Shown here: in pieces, positions 1 through 9,199 of the stretch | Layout: each line of letters opens with the position of its first letter | Position numbering within the stretch: position 1 is the first letter of the stretch | From: Magnetovibrio sp. | GTDB taxonomy: Bacteria > Pseudomonadota > Alphaproteobacteria > Rhodospirillales_A > JABHCV01 | Assembly: GCA_002717285.1 (NCBI GenBank) | Contig: PBDF01000016.1 | Span: 1-64,000, forward strand | DNA: 64,000 nt | Direction: 5' to 3' | Notes under the pieces: generated by a model | Told to the model about the DNA's origin: nothing | What the model saw: only the letters and a program-made list of their open reading frames with translations | Database searches by the model: none | Translations under genes and position numbers: made by a program

Positions 1-576
1 GCGGGTATTGAGACGGCTTACGGTAATGCTGGTAATGATGTCTTTGATGGATCAGACCTGACGGTTGCGGCCAACTTTGAGGGTGGTTCTGGCAATGATG
101 TGCTCACGGGTGGTTCTGGTAATGATACGTTGAGTGGTCAGGCTGGCAATGATGTGCTCACGGGCGGAACTGGTGACGATGTGCTGACAGGTGGTTCTGG
201 TGATGATGTGATAAGCGGTGGGGACGGCGTTGACTTTTTGACTGGCGGTCTAGGGAATGATATTTTCGTGTTTAACTTGGAGACAGATACCATGTCAAAT
301 GGTATTGGGTCTTCGGATGTCATTGTAGACTTTAACTCCGATAATTCTGATACCATTCAATTTACAAATCTAACACAATTTACTTTTGTTGGAGATGAAA
401 CGGCAAATTTTGTTAATTATTCTACATCAGGTGCGTCTGGTCGCTATAACGCTCAGACAAGAATGCTGGAAATTAACTCAGATACTGATGAGGATATTGA
501 TGCTGAAATTCAACTTCAAAATATAGTTTCGGAAAACCTGGACGATAGTGATTTTGTCGCTAGTGGATATATGTAA
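1..576 (+). CDS. RTX calcium-binding secreted protein, C-terminal end (5' partial)
   Basis: The frame is open from base 1, so this is the C-terminal 191 residues of a longer protein starting left of the window. It holds seven glycine/aspartate nonapeptides (GGxGxDxLx type) that fold into a Ca2+-binding beta-roll, followed by about 100 acidic residues with the DVIVDF segment common just after RTX repeats. The acidic, cysteine-free C-terminus is the usual uncleaved signal for type I secretion. The catalytic or adhesive part lies outside the window, so the function is unknown. It ends two bases before the oppositely oriented type I secretion genes, which probably export it. Confidence 0.9.
   Translation, partial: AGIETAYGNAGNDVFDGSDLTVAANFEGGSGNDVLTGGSGNDTLSGQAGNDVLTGGTGDDVLTGGSGDDVISGGDGVDFLTGGLGNDIFVFNLETDTMSNGIGSSDVIVDFNSDNSDTIQFTNLTQFTFVGDETANFVNYSTSGASGRYNAQTRMLEINSDTDEDIDAEIQLQNIVSENLDDSDFVASGYM
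82..270 (+). repeat. Seven tandem RTX nonapeptide repeats
   Basis: Seven in-frame 27-bp units encode GGSGNDVLT-like nonapeptides. The last two units (GGDGVDFLT, GGLGNDIFV) are the most divergent. Each pair of repeats should form one turn of a calcium beta-roll. Confidence 0.92.
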
Positions 577-578
577 CG

Positions 579-1880
579 CTAACGTTCCCCGAATGCATCT
601 TCCATTGATGATTGCCATGGTCCAGTTAAATACTCAAATACTGTACGTTGACCTGTTTGAATGCTTACGGCAACTTGTATGCCTGGGAAAAGATTATATC
701 TGAATTTTCCTCTTTCAAATCTGTCGCTCTCGGGCTCAATCATGACTTTGTAGTATGGAACGCCATCTTCCATTACTAATGAGTCAGGGCTTATAGTGCG
801 GACAATACCTTTTATATGTCCGAACCGCATTGCATCTGCTGATGTTAGCCTCAGTGTTGCTCTCTGGCCGACACTAATGTAACCGACGTCCTGATTAGCT
901 AACTTGGCCTCAATGATTAATCGGTCACCTGATGGTACAACATCAACGATAACGTCACCTGGTTTAACAACTCCTCCTTCTGTAAAAACATAAAGCGATT
1001 TGATTGTACCGTTAACCGGAGAGCGAACAATTGTCCGTTTGAGATTATCCTTGAGCTTTTTCATACGTTGACTAAGTTCTCTGAAAGTGAGATTCGCATC
1101 ATCTAACTCTATGCGATGTTCCTCATTAAAGGCATTGGTTATGTTTTGAAGCTCAGTTTTCGCTTCCTCCAAAGCGGAACGGGCACTTTTTTGGGCAGCT
1201 TGATCAACATTTATAGCTCCTGACAAGCGGCCAGCTTCCTTCAGTAGATCAAGGTGTTCATAGCGATTGGTTAAATTTTGGTTTAATAGCTTCAAGCTGA
1301 TGGCGACTTGTTCATTTACCAATTTTAAGCTTTCTTTACTATTTTTAATTCGGGCTCTGATTCTATTAATTTCATCTTTTCGTTGTTGAATAGTTTGACG
1401 TTGCTTTTTTAATTCTCCATTTAAGCTTGCACGTTGTGCTTCAAATAGTTTCAGCGCCTGGCGGACCATTTCTGGGTGATCTTTCTCTAAATCAGGGTCA
1501 AAAATGGGCTTGCCAGCACCTCTTGCAAACCCTTTTAAACGGGAAATTTTTGCTCTGAGGGAAGTTAGACGAACCTGAAGTTCCCCAACATCAGCGCTGT
1601 TAGCCATTGGCTCAAGAACTACAAGAGGCTGATTTAATTGTACGGAGTCACCCTCTTTTATTAATATTTGACGAACAATACCACCCTCTAAATGCTGTAC
1701 TGACTTTACCTGAGAAGATGGCACAACTTCACCAGTTGTTATGCTGACAATGTCAATAGTGCTGAGATTGGACCAGAATCCAAAAACGACAACAATAAAG
1801 CCACATATAATGAAAACAAGATGAGCTGTATAGCCCAACGTTTCACGGGGTTCCTCAAGTTCAGGTGAGGCTTTGGTCAT
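579..1880 (-). CDS. HlyD-family periplasmic adaptor of a type I secretion system
   Basis: 433 residues. There is a short cytoplasmic N-terminus, one membrane helix at about residues 18-38, a first half-lipoyl segment (GEVVPSSQVKSVQHLEGG), a long coiled coil at about residues 95-285 (the alpha-hairpin contacting the outer-membrane channel), then the second lipoyl half and a beta-barrel. This is the PrtE/HlyD layout. It starts directly after the stop codon of the upstream ABC gene, so the two form an operon. No TolC-type outer-membrane component is nearby; a shared one elsewhere is likely. Confidence 0.92.
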   Translation of the reverse strand: MTKASPELEEPRETLGYTAHLVFIICGFIVVVFGFWSNLSTIDIVSITTGEVVPSSQVKSVQHLEGGIVRQILIKEGDSVQLNQPLVVLEPMANSADVGELQVRLTSLRAKISRLKGFARGAGKPIFDPDLEKDHPEMVRQALKLFEAQRASLNGELKKQRQTIQQRKDEINRIRARIKNSKESLKLVNEQVAISLKLLNQNLTNRYEHLDLLKEAGRLSGAINVDQAAQKSARSALEEAKTELQNITNAFNEEHRIELDDANLTFRELSQRMKKLKDNLKRTIVRSPVNGTIKSLYVFTEGGVVKPGDVIVDVVPSGDRLIIEAKLANQDVGYISVGQRATLRLTSADAMRFGHIKGIVRTISPDSLVMEDGVPYYKVMIEPESDRFERGKFRYNLFPGIQVAVSIQTGQRTVFEYLTGPWQSSMEDAFGER

Positions 1881-3581
1881 TTATTTCCCCTTTACCGTTT
1901 TCTCCAAAACTTGGGTACCTTCTGGATTTCGACCCATTATTTTGGTGATTTTGGGTTTTGGTTTTTCATTAAGATCCAGCAGGGTATGTGGGCCGGTCAC
2001 GCTGTTAATATCATGCGTCATTATTATGACTGTACTACCCTGTTTAACCATGCTTCCTAATATCCTGCGAACGGCTGCACAGCCATCAGCATCAAAGCTC
2101 TCGGTCGGCTCGTCTATAATCACCAGTTTACCGTGAGTAGCAAGGGCTCTAGCTAATGCAATACGGCGACGAATTCCTTCCGACAGACGCCAGCCGTTTT
2201 GAAGAATTACCGTATCTAAGCCGTCTTTGCTTTCATCTAGAAATTTTTTTAGGTTTGAAGCCCCAATGATTAGATCAAGTTGCTCTTTGGTCATTTCTGG
2301 GTTATTGATCCGAAGATTTTCCTCAATGGTAGCATTTATTAACGCCGGTTCTTGAGGCAAATATGTAATTTGTCTGCGCCACCAGTGAGTTGAAACTTGT
2401 TGCAAATCCATGCCATCAACAAGCACTTGTCCTCTCGTAGGATCTAAAAGTCCAGATAGTAATCGGGCTACCGTGGTTTTGCCACTTCCATTAGATCCAG
2501 TTACGACTAGGACTGATCCCGGAGACAGCTTAAGATCTATGGATTCAAATAATGGTGTAGAATCCTTGGTAAAAGAAAAAGCAAGATCGCGCAATTCAAG
2601 ACCGCCTTTGTATTGAGCCATTTTAGCCCCGCTGTCGAGCTCTTCAGGCATGCTATCAAATTCTAAAACCAGATCTAATGCCTGACGTGCTTTAGCAAAC
2701 GTAGTTGCTAATTGTGAGAATTTTGATATTGGTAGTAAGGCTCGAGCAGCTAGAATGTTAGCGCTCATCATTGTGCCAACGTCGAGATCTCCCTGCACTA
2801 CTAGAGTGGCGCCTATGCCAATTACAGCAACGCTAAGCAAGCCATTGGCTGTCTGATTGACAGTTTGCCCTAATGCTTGTCTGGCAGTTATATCACGTCG
2901 TAGTTTCTGGATATGGGAAGTGTGTTTGGACCATGCAGAACGCAAATAATCCCCAGCATTGAACGCCCTTAAAGTATCGGTCTCGCGCGTTACTGTCCCT
3001 AATAACGCGCTGCCCTCTCCTGAAGCCTGCTGTAATTCAGCAGTTTTAGTTTTTGTCGACATGTTGGATAACAAGCCCAAACAGAACACGACAATTACAA
3101 AACTGGCGACTATGAGGGCAATGACAGGTTCCATGAGGTAAATGACGAAAATGAAAATTAGTGAAAAGGGGACATCAAGTATGGTGGTAATATTGTTGGC
3201 ATTAAATGCTGTTTCAACTGCGGCGACACCATTAACCATCTCTCTTCTTGTCCCCACAGGGACTTGTTCAAGATCTTGTACTTTTGCTCTGGTTAGGACA
3301 GAAAAGCTCTTTAGGGCTATTAACTCATCAGGCATGACGTTAACCCCACGTGCTAGACGTAATCTCGCTTGTCTGAGGGAAAATTCTAGAGCAATAGCTA
3401 TAAGAACACCTGAAACTAAAGTTAAAAGTGTGGCGTCTACGCCTTGGGATACGTAGCGATTAAGTACCTGCAAGACAAAAAGAGGACTTGCTAGAGCTAG
3501 TATGTTGATGAATATTGACGCTAAGATCAGTTCTGATGAGATTAACGGTGTAGATTTTAAGCGTTGAATTAAATCTTTCAT
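1881..3581 (-). CDS. Type I secretion ABC transporter (PrtD-like permease/ATPase)
   Basis: 566 residues. An N-terminal transmembrane domain (about 1-300) is fused to an ATPase domain. Walker A is GSNGSGKTT and the Walker B strand reads LVIIDEPTESFD. The signature motif is unusual: LSEGIRRRIALARAL instead of LSGGQ. There is no C39 peptidase domain, so it fits the PrtD class that exports RTX proteins with a C-terminal signal. It is the first gene of a two-gene operon with the HlyD-type adaptor and probably exports the neighbouring RTX protein. Confidence 0.9.
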   Translation of the reverse strand: MKDLIQRLKSTPLISSELILASIFINILALASPLFVLQVLNRYVSQGVDATLLTLVSGVLIAIALEFSLRQARLRLARGVNVMPDELIALKSFSVLTRAKVQDLEQVPVGTRREMVNGVAAVETAFNANNITTILDVPFSLIFIFVIYLMEPVIALIVASFVIVVFCLGLLSNMSTKTKTAELQQASGEGSALLGTVTRETDTLRAFNAGDYLRSAWSKHTSHIQKLRRDITARQALGQTVNQTANGLLSVAVIGIGATLVVQGDLDVGTMMSANILAARALLPISKFSQLATTFAKARQALDLVLEFDSMPEELDSGAKMAQYKGGLELRDLAFSFTKDSTPLFESIDLKLSPGSVLVVTGSNGSGKTTVARLLSGLLDPTRGQVLVDGMDLQQVSTHWWRRQITYLPQEPALINATIEENLRINNPEMTKEQLDLIIGASNLKKFLDESKDGLDTVILQNGWRLSEGIRRRIALARALATHGKLVIIDEPTESFDADGCAAVRRILGSMVKQGSTVIIMTHDINSVTGPHTLLDLNEKPKPKITKIMGRNPEGTQVLEKTVKGK

Positions 3582-3910
3582 TTGATTTTTACTTGCTCTT
3601 CACATATTCCGTCTAGATTCTTAGCTTATGTGTTTTACTCATGGGTTGAATACCAAGATTATTTTTTTGAATGTTGCGCAATAAAGTAAGACCCCGTGAT
3701 TTGGTTGCATACTTTAGATTAAGATATAGCCTAAACGGAGGAAACAATAAAGCTTCCTTCCCGACGCCTGTTTTCATTGTATGGAAAGTAAAAACACAGA
3801 GTGCATTTCCTATTCATTACTGGTTTTTGCGAGTTTTTTTTAATATGTTCATACCTTGATTAATTCTAACACCAAAGCTCTTGATTTATAAAAGCTAGCT
3901 CAGTTTAAAC
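3582..3910. other. Divergent intergenic region, no gene seen
   Basis: 329 AT-rich bases between the leftward secretion ABC gene and the rightward fdhD. It presumably holds promoters in both directions. I see no convincing hairpin, riboswitch or conserved peptide; a 62-codon open frame inside has no protein-like character. Confidence 0.6.
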
Positions 3911-4732
3911 ATGGTTAACAGTTATCTAATCTCTCCTAACCCAGAAGATAGTCGTTTGACAGAGAGTGTTGAAGGAATTGACCAGAAGGGTCAGTTAATT
4001 GAAACGTCCGTCACAGTTGAGCGTCCTCTGACATTATTTCTAAATGGCCAAGAAATTGTCACCATGATGACTATCGGGGATTACCCAGAATATCTGGCAG
4101 TTGGGTATTTGCTTAATCAGAATATGCTTCACAAGGATGATTCTATTACTGCTATTGATTATGATGCTGATATTGAATGCGTTGTTGTTCGTACTGCCAT
4201 GAAAACAACTTTTGAAGAAAAAGTTAAAAAGAAAACTTTGACTTCTGGTTGCGCTCAAGGAACAGTATTTGGTGACGTAATGGAAAAATTTGAGGATATT
4301 ACTCTCTCCAATAACACCATTATCAAAACATCTTGGTTGGCGAGTTTAATGAAAGACGTCAACACAATGCCAAGTTTGTACCTCAAGGCAGGTGCTATTC
4401 ACGGTTGCGTTTTAGCTGTTGAGGATCGTCCTTTGTTATACATGGAGGATGTTGGACGTCATAATGCAGTGGACAAAATAGCCGGCTACATGTATCGCCA
4501 CGATATAGATGGAAATGATAAGATTTTTTATACAACTGGCAGATTAACTAGTGAGATGGTTATCAAGACCGTGCAGATGGGGGTTCCAATTCTGGTTTCC
4601 CGTTCTGGATTTACTGCGTGGGGCGTGGAGTTGGCTAGAAAGGTTGGGCTGACATTAATAGGTAGGGCTCGAGGAAAACGTTTTATTGCTCTAGCCGGGC
4701 AACATCGCATTGTTGGTGATCTGGCCTCTTGA
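3911..4732 (+). CDS. fdhD: Formate dehydrogenase accessory sulfurtransferase FdhD
   Basis: 273 residues. The family passes sulfur from IscS to the Mo/W-bisMGD cofactor of formate dehydrogenase. Family blocks visible are GAIHGCVLA, EDVGRHNAVDKI, TTGRLTSEMV and the C-terminal SRSGFTAWGVELA. The catalytic cysteine loop reads TSGCAQGT, so only Cys114 is present and the second Cys of the CxxC seen in E. coli FdhD is missing. No formate dehydrogenase structural gene is in the window. Position upstream of the methyl-transfer cluster suggests a link to formate oxidation at the end of the C1 route, but an intergenic gap of about 370 bases separates them. Confidence 0.93.
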   Translation: MVNSYLISPNPEDSRLTESVEGIDQKGQLIETSVTVERPLTLFLNGQEIVTMMTIGDYPEYLAVGYLLNQNMLHKDDSITAIDYDADIECVVVRTAMKTTFEEKVKKKTLTSGCAQGTVFGDVMEKFEDITLSNNTIIKTSWLASLMKDVNTMPSLYLKAGAIHGCVLAVEDRPLLYMEDVGRHNAVDKIAGYMYRHDIDGNDKIFYTTGRLTSEMVIKTVQMGVPILVSRSGFTAWGVELARKVGLTLIGRARGKRFIALAGQHRIVGDLAS

Positions 4733-5103
4733 AAGTAAGGCTTGGTTAAAAGACTTGCTTTGGCTGAGGGTTTTGAATGAGTTTAGACATTCTCCGGCAG
4801 AAAAAATGGTTCACCGCAATCCATTTCGTAAAGCTTGTGCTTGATACCATTATGTTTCTTTTGCCAAAATTATTTGGCAAAAAAGCTACTAATTTGTTTA
4901 TCTAAACAAAATCTTTAGAAGTACAGTTGGGAGTATTATAGGTAATTGTAGTAGTAATCTTGACATATTTACTTTAATTTGCAATTTTGCTTTTATTACG
5001 TATCTTTAACGTATTTTATGCGGGCTCCATAACACAATGGCGAATGTCGCTCTAGCCCTATATCCAATTCTACAAATACCATTTTGTCTGGGATAGGCTA
5101 GTC
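4733..5103. other. Intergenic region before the corrinoid cluster
   Basis: 371 bases between fdhD and the methyl-transfer operon. The one clear structure is the perfect inverted repeat at 4859-4882. No cobalamin-riboswitch core was recognised. The promoter of the 5.1-10.4 kb operon should lie in the right half. Confidence 0.55.
4859..4882. promoter_or_regulatory. Perfect 10-bp inverted repeat, possible operator
   Basis: TTTTGCCAAA and TTTGGCAAAA are separated by ATTA, a perfect dyad. It lies 127 bases after fdhD and about 220 bases before the corrinoid operon. The symmetric A/T ends allow a stem-loop on either strand, so it could be a weak terminator of fdhD or a dimeric regulator site. Confidence 0.5.
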
Positions 5104-5811
5104 ATGCTTAATATGGAAGATGCTTTCAGTAAAGAATGGAAGCGAAAAGTTGATTATAAACTTCTACAATTAAGAGGTAGCATGTTTGAGCCCGTACCAA
5201 TTGAGCTTAGTGTAGACAAAGTTCTACGACTGCTTGGCTATACAGACATGGAACGGGTTAAATTGGCTATTCGCAAAGCTAGTGAGGAAGTGGTTGTCCA
5301 AGTTAAGGATGTAGTTAAGCCTGTTGTTTACTTCAAATATAAAGACATTAGATCGTGCTCAGATGGGGTCCTTGAGATAGAGGACGGTACCCTTCTCCAC
5401 TGTAAAGCGTTTCAACGTTACATGGAAGGTTGCGATAAAGTCGTTGCCCTTGTTCTTACTCTTGGTCAACCCATTGATGATTTAGAGGCAGAGTTTTCAG
5501 CAAAAGACCAGTTATTAGAAATGGTCATATTGGAGATGGCTGCTTGGCTGGCTATCGAAGAGGTAACCAAGCAGTTCACTATCTACTTGCGCGATATTGA
5601 AAGGCAAAGACGGTATCGCCTTTCACGCCGTATGGCGCCAGGGTATGGATACAAAATTGATGGGGAAAAATGTACCTGGGCTTTGGAAGAACAGCCCAAA
5701 ATTTTTGATTTTTTTGAGCCAAGAAGTCTTCCGGTTCAGTTACTTGAAAATAGTTTTGCCATGATGCCCAAGATGTCCCGCTCAGGAATATTTGGCTTAC
5801 GGCCTTTTTGA
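5104..5811 (+). CDS. MetH activation-domain-like protein (corrinoid-pathway partner)
   Basis: 235 residues resembling the S-adenosylmethionine-binding activation domain of cobalamin-dependent methionine synthase, here as a free protein. The C-terminal half carries RRMAPGYGY, then SLPVQLLENSFAMMPKMSRS with a following GIFGLRP, matching the APGY and MMP..S.SG signatures of that fold. In MetH the domain helps re-methylate inactive cob(II)alamin; free homologues often sit beside corrinoid methyltransferases. It is the first gene of a co-directional run with an AcsE-like methyltransferase and a RACo-like activator. Its exact role (reactivation or methyl transfer) is inference. Confidence 0.75.
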   Translation: MLNMEDAFSKEWKRKVDYKLLQLRGSMFEPVPIELSVDKVLRLLGYTDMERVKLAIRKASEEVVVQVKDVVKPVVYFKYKDIRSCSDGVLEIEDGTLLHCKAFQRYMEGCDKVVALVLTLGQPIDDLEAEFSAKDQLLEMVILEMAAWLAIEEVTKQFTIYLRDIERQRRYRLSRRMAPGYGYKIDGEKCTWALEEQPKIFDFFEPRSLPVQLLENSFAMMPKMSRSGIFGLRPF

Positions 5812-5848
5812 GATTATGTTTGAAATTTGACAATGGAGTAAGTTTAAG

Positions 5849-6814
5849 ATGGTTGCAAAAGTACTTGATATTATCGGTGAAAATTTCAACACCTCGCGAA
5901 GAATAAAAGCAACTAGCCCGCGAGTTGTTAAAGATGGTGACTCGGTTAAATTGTCTTATGTTAACCTTAAGGGTGAGACAGACTTTCTTGATGTAACTAG
6001 TATTTATCCAGAAGATCCGAACGAAGTGAAGAAAACACAATTAACGCATGTTGCCCAAGCTTTGCATACAAAGAATATGGACTATATTGAATGGTTAATT
6101 CAAAGGCAGATTGAAGCTGGAGCAAACATTATAGACATTTGCGTTGATGAAATATGTGTAGACGAAGAAGAGCGTCGCAATTGGATGCGCTGGATTATAC
6201 CGGTTGTTCAGAAGATGTCGGATCACACCTTTGCGATCGATTCCTCAGATCCTTTAACCATCACTGCGGGGCTTGAAGTTTATGACTGTTCAAAAAGTCA
6301 GCCAGCCATAAATTCTGTCAATTTGGAGCGAGGACGGGATGTTCTGATTCCTTTGGCTAAAAAATATGATGCCTTATTGCTTGCCAATGCAAGTGGACGC
6401 GACAACATTCCCACAAGTAAAGAGGAACGGGTCGAAAATCTAAGCAAGCTTATGGAAATGATGGATGAAGAAGATATTCCAATGGGTAATCGTTACCTTG
6501 ATCCGCTTTGCTTCCCAGTTGGTGCCGCTCCAGAAGCTGCTATGCATTACCTTGAAGCCTGCAAAGAGTTAAGGGATAAATATCCTGATGTGCACCTTTT
6601 TGGCGGACACTCCAATACTTCTTTTGGAATGCCACAACGAAAGGTGCTCAACAGTGCTTTTATAATCAGCTCAATCCTCAATGGTTGTGATACACTTATG
6701 ATTGATCCAATCATGAATGAGGTTGGACCTTTTAATGAATTTAAACTTTCTTACGACGTGCTCCAAGGAAAAGATTTGATGGGTATGGAGTACATCAGTT
6801 ACTTCCGATCATAA
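5849..6814 (+). CDS. Pterin-binding methyltransferase (AcsE/MetH-like; methylcorrinoid:tetrahydrofolate)
   Basis: 321 residues forming one pterin-binding TIM barrel. Signatures are GENFNTSRR at the N-terminus, GANIIDICVDE, AIDSSDP, LLANASG and GGHSNTSFGMPQRKVLN near the C-terminus, all typical of AcsE/MetH folate domains. It should move a methyl group between a corrinoid protein and tetrahydrofolate; beside a CmuA-type protein the likely direction is corrinoid to folate, the job CmuB does in chloromethane users. A GGAG ribosome site precedes the ATG. It is 37 bases behind the MetH-like gene and 29 bases before the activator. Confidence 0.85.
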   Translation: MVAKVLDIIGENFNTSRRIKATSPRVVKDGDSVKLSYVNLKGETDFLDVTSIYPEDPNEVKKTQLTHVAQALHTKNMDYIEWLIQRQIEAGANIIDICVDEICVDEEERRNWMRWIIPVVQKMSDHTFAIDSSDPLTITAGLEVYDCSKSQPAINSVNLERGRDVLIPLAKKYDALLLANASGRDNIPTSKEERVENLSKLMEMMDEEDIPMGNRYLDPLCFPVGAAPEAAMHYLEACKELRDKYPDVHLFGGHSNTSFGMPQRKVLNSAFIISSILNGCDTLMIDPIMNEVGPFNEFKLSYDVLQGKDLMGMEYISYFRS

Positions 6815-6843
6815 CCAACTTATTTAACGAGTTACCTGCGATC

Positions 6844-8727
6844 ATGACTAATAAAATAACTATAAGCTTTCAAGAGAGCGGATCTGATAAAGCCACAAAG
6901 AGTATTGATGTTGATCTTGGTACAACCATGTTGGATGCAGCTGCTGAGGCCCAATTGGACATCGATGCAACGTGTGGTCGCCGTGGAAAATGCCGCAGTT
7001 GCCGTATTAAAGTCCTGTCTGGAAAGATTCCGCCAGCGACCTTACAAGATACTATACAACTTGGGCATGAGGCTGTGGGAGAGAGGTTTCGTTTGGCCTG
7101 TCAGACGCCACTCATAGCAGATTGTTCTGTAATGATTGCCCCACTTAGAACTGAGAGTGGTCACCAAATACTTAGTGCGGGAGAGCGAAGTGCAGATTCT
7201 ATAACAGAGATCGAGTCTGGCGTGGACAAGTACTTGATTAAGGCTGAGGAACCAAAGGATGAGAATGAGCAAACGTCTGATTTTGAAAAAATAGTAGAAG
7301 ACTCTCTCGCTGAATTAAATTTAACTCCCTCCCTAGATGTATTGCGTCGTATACCTGAAGTTTTGAGAGATGATCCTCAAGGTCTTACACTCACGACTTT
7401 TCAAGGACACGTTGTAGATATTGAACCAGGCGATACAACAGAAAACAAATTTGGTATGGCTTTTGATATTGGTACAACCAGCATCGTTGGTAGCCTCGTT
7501 GACTTAAGTACTGGTGAGTCTATGGCGTCTGTCGGTGGCGTAAATCCCCAGGCTGTATATGGTGGCGATCTGATGTCGCGAATATCGTATGCACAGTTTG
7601 ACTCAAAAAAATTAGCAACGATGCGGGCAAAGGTGCTGGGTGCTATCAACGGTTACATTGAAGAGGCATGTGAGAAAGCAAATATACCCACAACACAAGT
7701 ATACAAACTAGTAATTGCTGGAAACACCTGCATGCACCATATGTTTTTGGGAGTTGACACCAGCTACGTTGGGCTTGCCCCCTATGCACCAGTGATGAGA
7801 AAGGCAATAGTAGTTCCAGCGCGTGATGTTCCGCTTAAACAAGCACCAAATGCACATGTCTGCATGTTACCAATTATTGCTGGGTTTGTGGGTGCAGATA
7901 CTATCGCTGCAATTCTTGCGACTAGGATTTATGATAGTGATGAAGTTCGAGTTATTGCGGATATTGGTACTAACGGTGAAATGGTGATGGGGTCAAAACA
8001 TGGTTTAATGGCATGTTCCGCTCCTGCTGGTCCAGCCCTTGAGGGAGGTCAGATTCTTCATGGTATGCGAGCCGCCGTGGGCGCCGTCGAGGCAATATCG
8101 ATTGACGATGATGTTAATTGTGAAGTTGTTGGAAAAACACCAGCTATAGGTATTTGTGGATCAGGATTAATTGATTCTGCAGCGAAAATGCTCGATGCAA
8201 ATATCTTGCTACCAAGTGGTCGATATAACAACAAAAACAATGATGAGCTCTCAGATAAACTTGCTAAGCGGTTTGTTGACAATGGTGAAGGTCTTGGGTT
8301 TGTCCTAGTGCCGGGTGAGGAAACCGGTAAAGGTGAAGATATTATTCTTACTCAAATGGATATCCGCCAACTTCAATTAGCCAAGGCAGCGATCTACTCC
8401 GGTATCTTGATGTTACAAAAAATTATGGATGTTCCTGATGAAAAAATTGCTGAACTGCTCGTCGCAGGTGGTTTTGGCAACTATGTCAACATGGAAAGTG
8501 CAGTACGAATTGCCCTTTTGCCGCCACTCTCTTTGGACAAATTTACTTACGTTGGAAACGCCGCTCACATAGGTGCTGAACTGGCACTGCTTTCAGAGAG
8601 TGAGCGCCTTCGGGCTGACGATATAGCTAATAACATAGAACATGTGGCATTAGCTACCCGCATGGAATATCAAGAGTTATTTGTAGAAGCTTGTAATTTT
8701 GGAAGTGCCCCCCTTTCTCATGAGTGA
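6844..8727 (+). CDS. ATP-dependent reductive activator of corrinoid proteins (RACo/RamA-like, 2Fe-2S plus ASKHA)
   Basis: 627 residues. The N-terminal plant-type 2Fe-2S domain has ligands Cys44, Cys50, Cys53 and Cys86. A linker follows, then a DUF4445 ASKHA ATPase domain with AFDIGTTSIVGSLVDLSTG from about residue 206 and, later, VIADIGTNGEMVMG and PAGPALEGG. Such proteins use ATP to return inactive Co(II) corrinoid to Co(I). Its presence argues that a dedicated corrinoid methyl-transfer system operates here and that the corrinoid is prone to oxidation, as expected in an aerobe. Its last codons overlap the next gene by eight bases. Confidence 0.88.
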   Translation: MTNKITISFQESGSDKATKSIDVDLGTTMLDAAAEAQLDIDATCGRRGKCRSCRIKVLSGKIPPATLQDTIQLGHEAVGERFRLACQTPLIADCSVMIAPLRTESGHQILSAGERSADSITEIESGVDKYLIKAEEPKDENEQTSDFEKIVEDSLAELNLTPSLDVLRRIPEVLRDDPQGLTLTTFQGHVVDIEPGDTTENKFGMAFDIGTTSIVGSLVDLSTGESMASVGGVNPQAVYGGDLMSRISYAQFDSKKLATMRAKVLGAINGYIEEACEKANIPTTQVYKLVIAGNTCMHHMFLGVDTSYVGLAPYAPVMRKAIVVPARDVPLKQAPNAHVCMLPIIAGFVGADTIAAILATRIYDSDEVRVIADIGTNGEMVMGSKHGLMACSAPAGPALEGGQILHGMRAAVGAVEAISIDDDVNCEVVGKTPAIGICGSGLIDSAAKMLDANILLPSGRYNNKNNDELSDKLAKRFVDNGEGLGFVLVPGEETGKGEDIILTQMDIRQLQLAKAAIYSGILMLQKIMDVPDEKIAELLVAGGFGNYVNMESAVRIALLPPLSLDKFTYVGNAAHIGAELALLSESERLRADDIANNIEHVALATRMEYQELFVEACNFGSAPLSHE

Positions 8728-9199
8728 TATACGTATATCCCTCTGGGATAACAATAAAAAAGCAGAATACACTTCTAAACATGAAAGTCAAACAACAGAA
8801 CTCGTTGCTAAAAGCAAAGGCGAGCATACAGCAGCAAAAATTGATTCTGTCCTTGCGAGTTTGTCAGAAGAAGAGTTGAGCTTTGTAAAATATCTTATTT
8901 TATCGGAAAGAAATACTGTTGTAGCTCGTTACGATAGTGAGGATACCCTGCTTCCGGGACTTGTTGAAAAAGGCTTATTGCAATTACCTACTGGAGTGGG
9001 AACAGTCTCTTTATTGAAGTTAACAACTACCTTTCGCGTTCCTATTGCCGTGTGGAAGGTTTTAAATGATTCAGATAAACTGATGTTTTCTGATGAATGC
9101 AGCAAGAATTCGATTAGCCTCACGGTATTAGAAAATCGTTTCAAACATCGATTTGATGTACTTGTTGAGAGTGAAGAAATAGCCTCCAAAGCCAAATGA
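8720..9199 (+). CDS. Uncharacterised protein in the corrinoid operon
   Basis: 159 residues from the ATG at 8720 (MSDIRISLW); a TTG at 8699 in the same frame is possible but less likely. I do not recognise the family. The first 40 residues are charged and probably flexible; residues of about 45-130 look like a compact alpha/beta fold, possibly winged-helix-like. There is no signal peptide, membrane helix or cysteine cluster (one Cys). It overlaps the activator gene by 8 bases and the DprA-like gene by 4 (ATGA), so translational coupling on both sides is likely and a shared function with these neighbours is inferred. Confidence 0.7.
   Translation: MSDIRISLWDNNKKAEYTSKHESQTTELVAKSKGEHTAAKIDSVLASLSEEELSFVKYLILSERNTVVARYDSEDTLLPGLVEKGLLQLPTGVGTVSLLKLTTTFRVPIAVWKVLNDSDKLMFSDECSKNSISLTVLENRFKHRFDVLVESEEIASKAK

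Noticed and set aside
82..270. Tandem repeats as a possible CRISPR or satellite
   Set aside because: The 27-bp period is in frame and encodes RTX nonapeptides.
3671..3859. 62-codon open frame in the gap before fdhD
   Set aside because: No ribosome site, no family-like sequence, and it covers the region where promoters are expected.
4733..5103. Cobalamin riboswitch before the corrinoid operon
   Set aside because: Searched by eye for the conserved B12-box and neighbouring core sequence; none seen. Only a simple palindrome is present.
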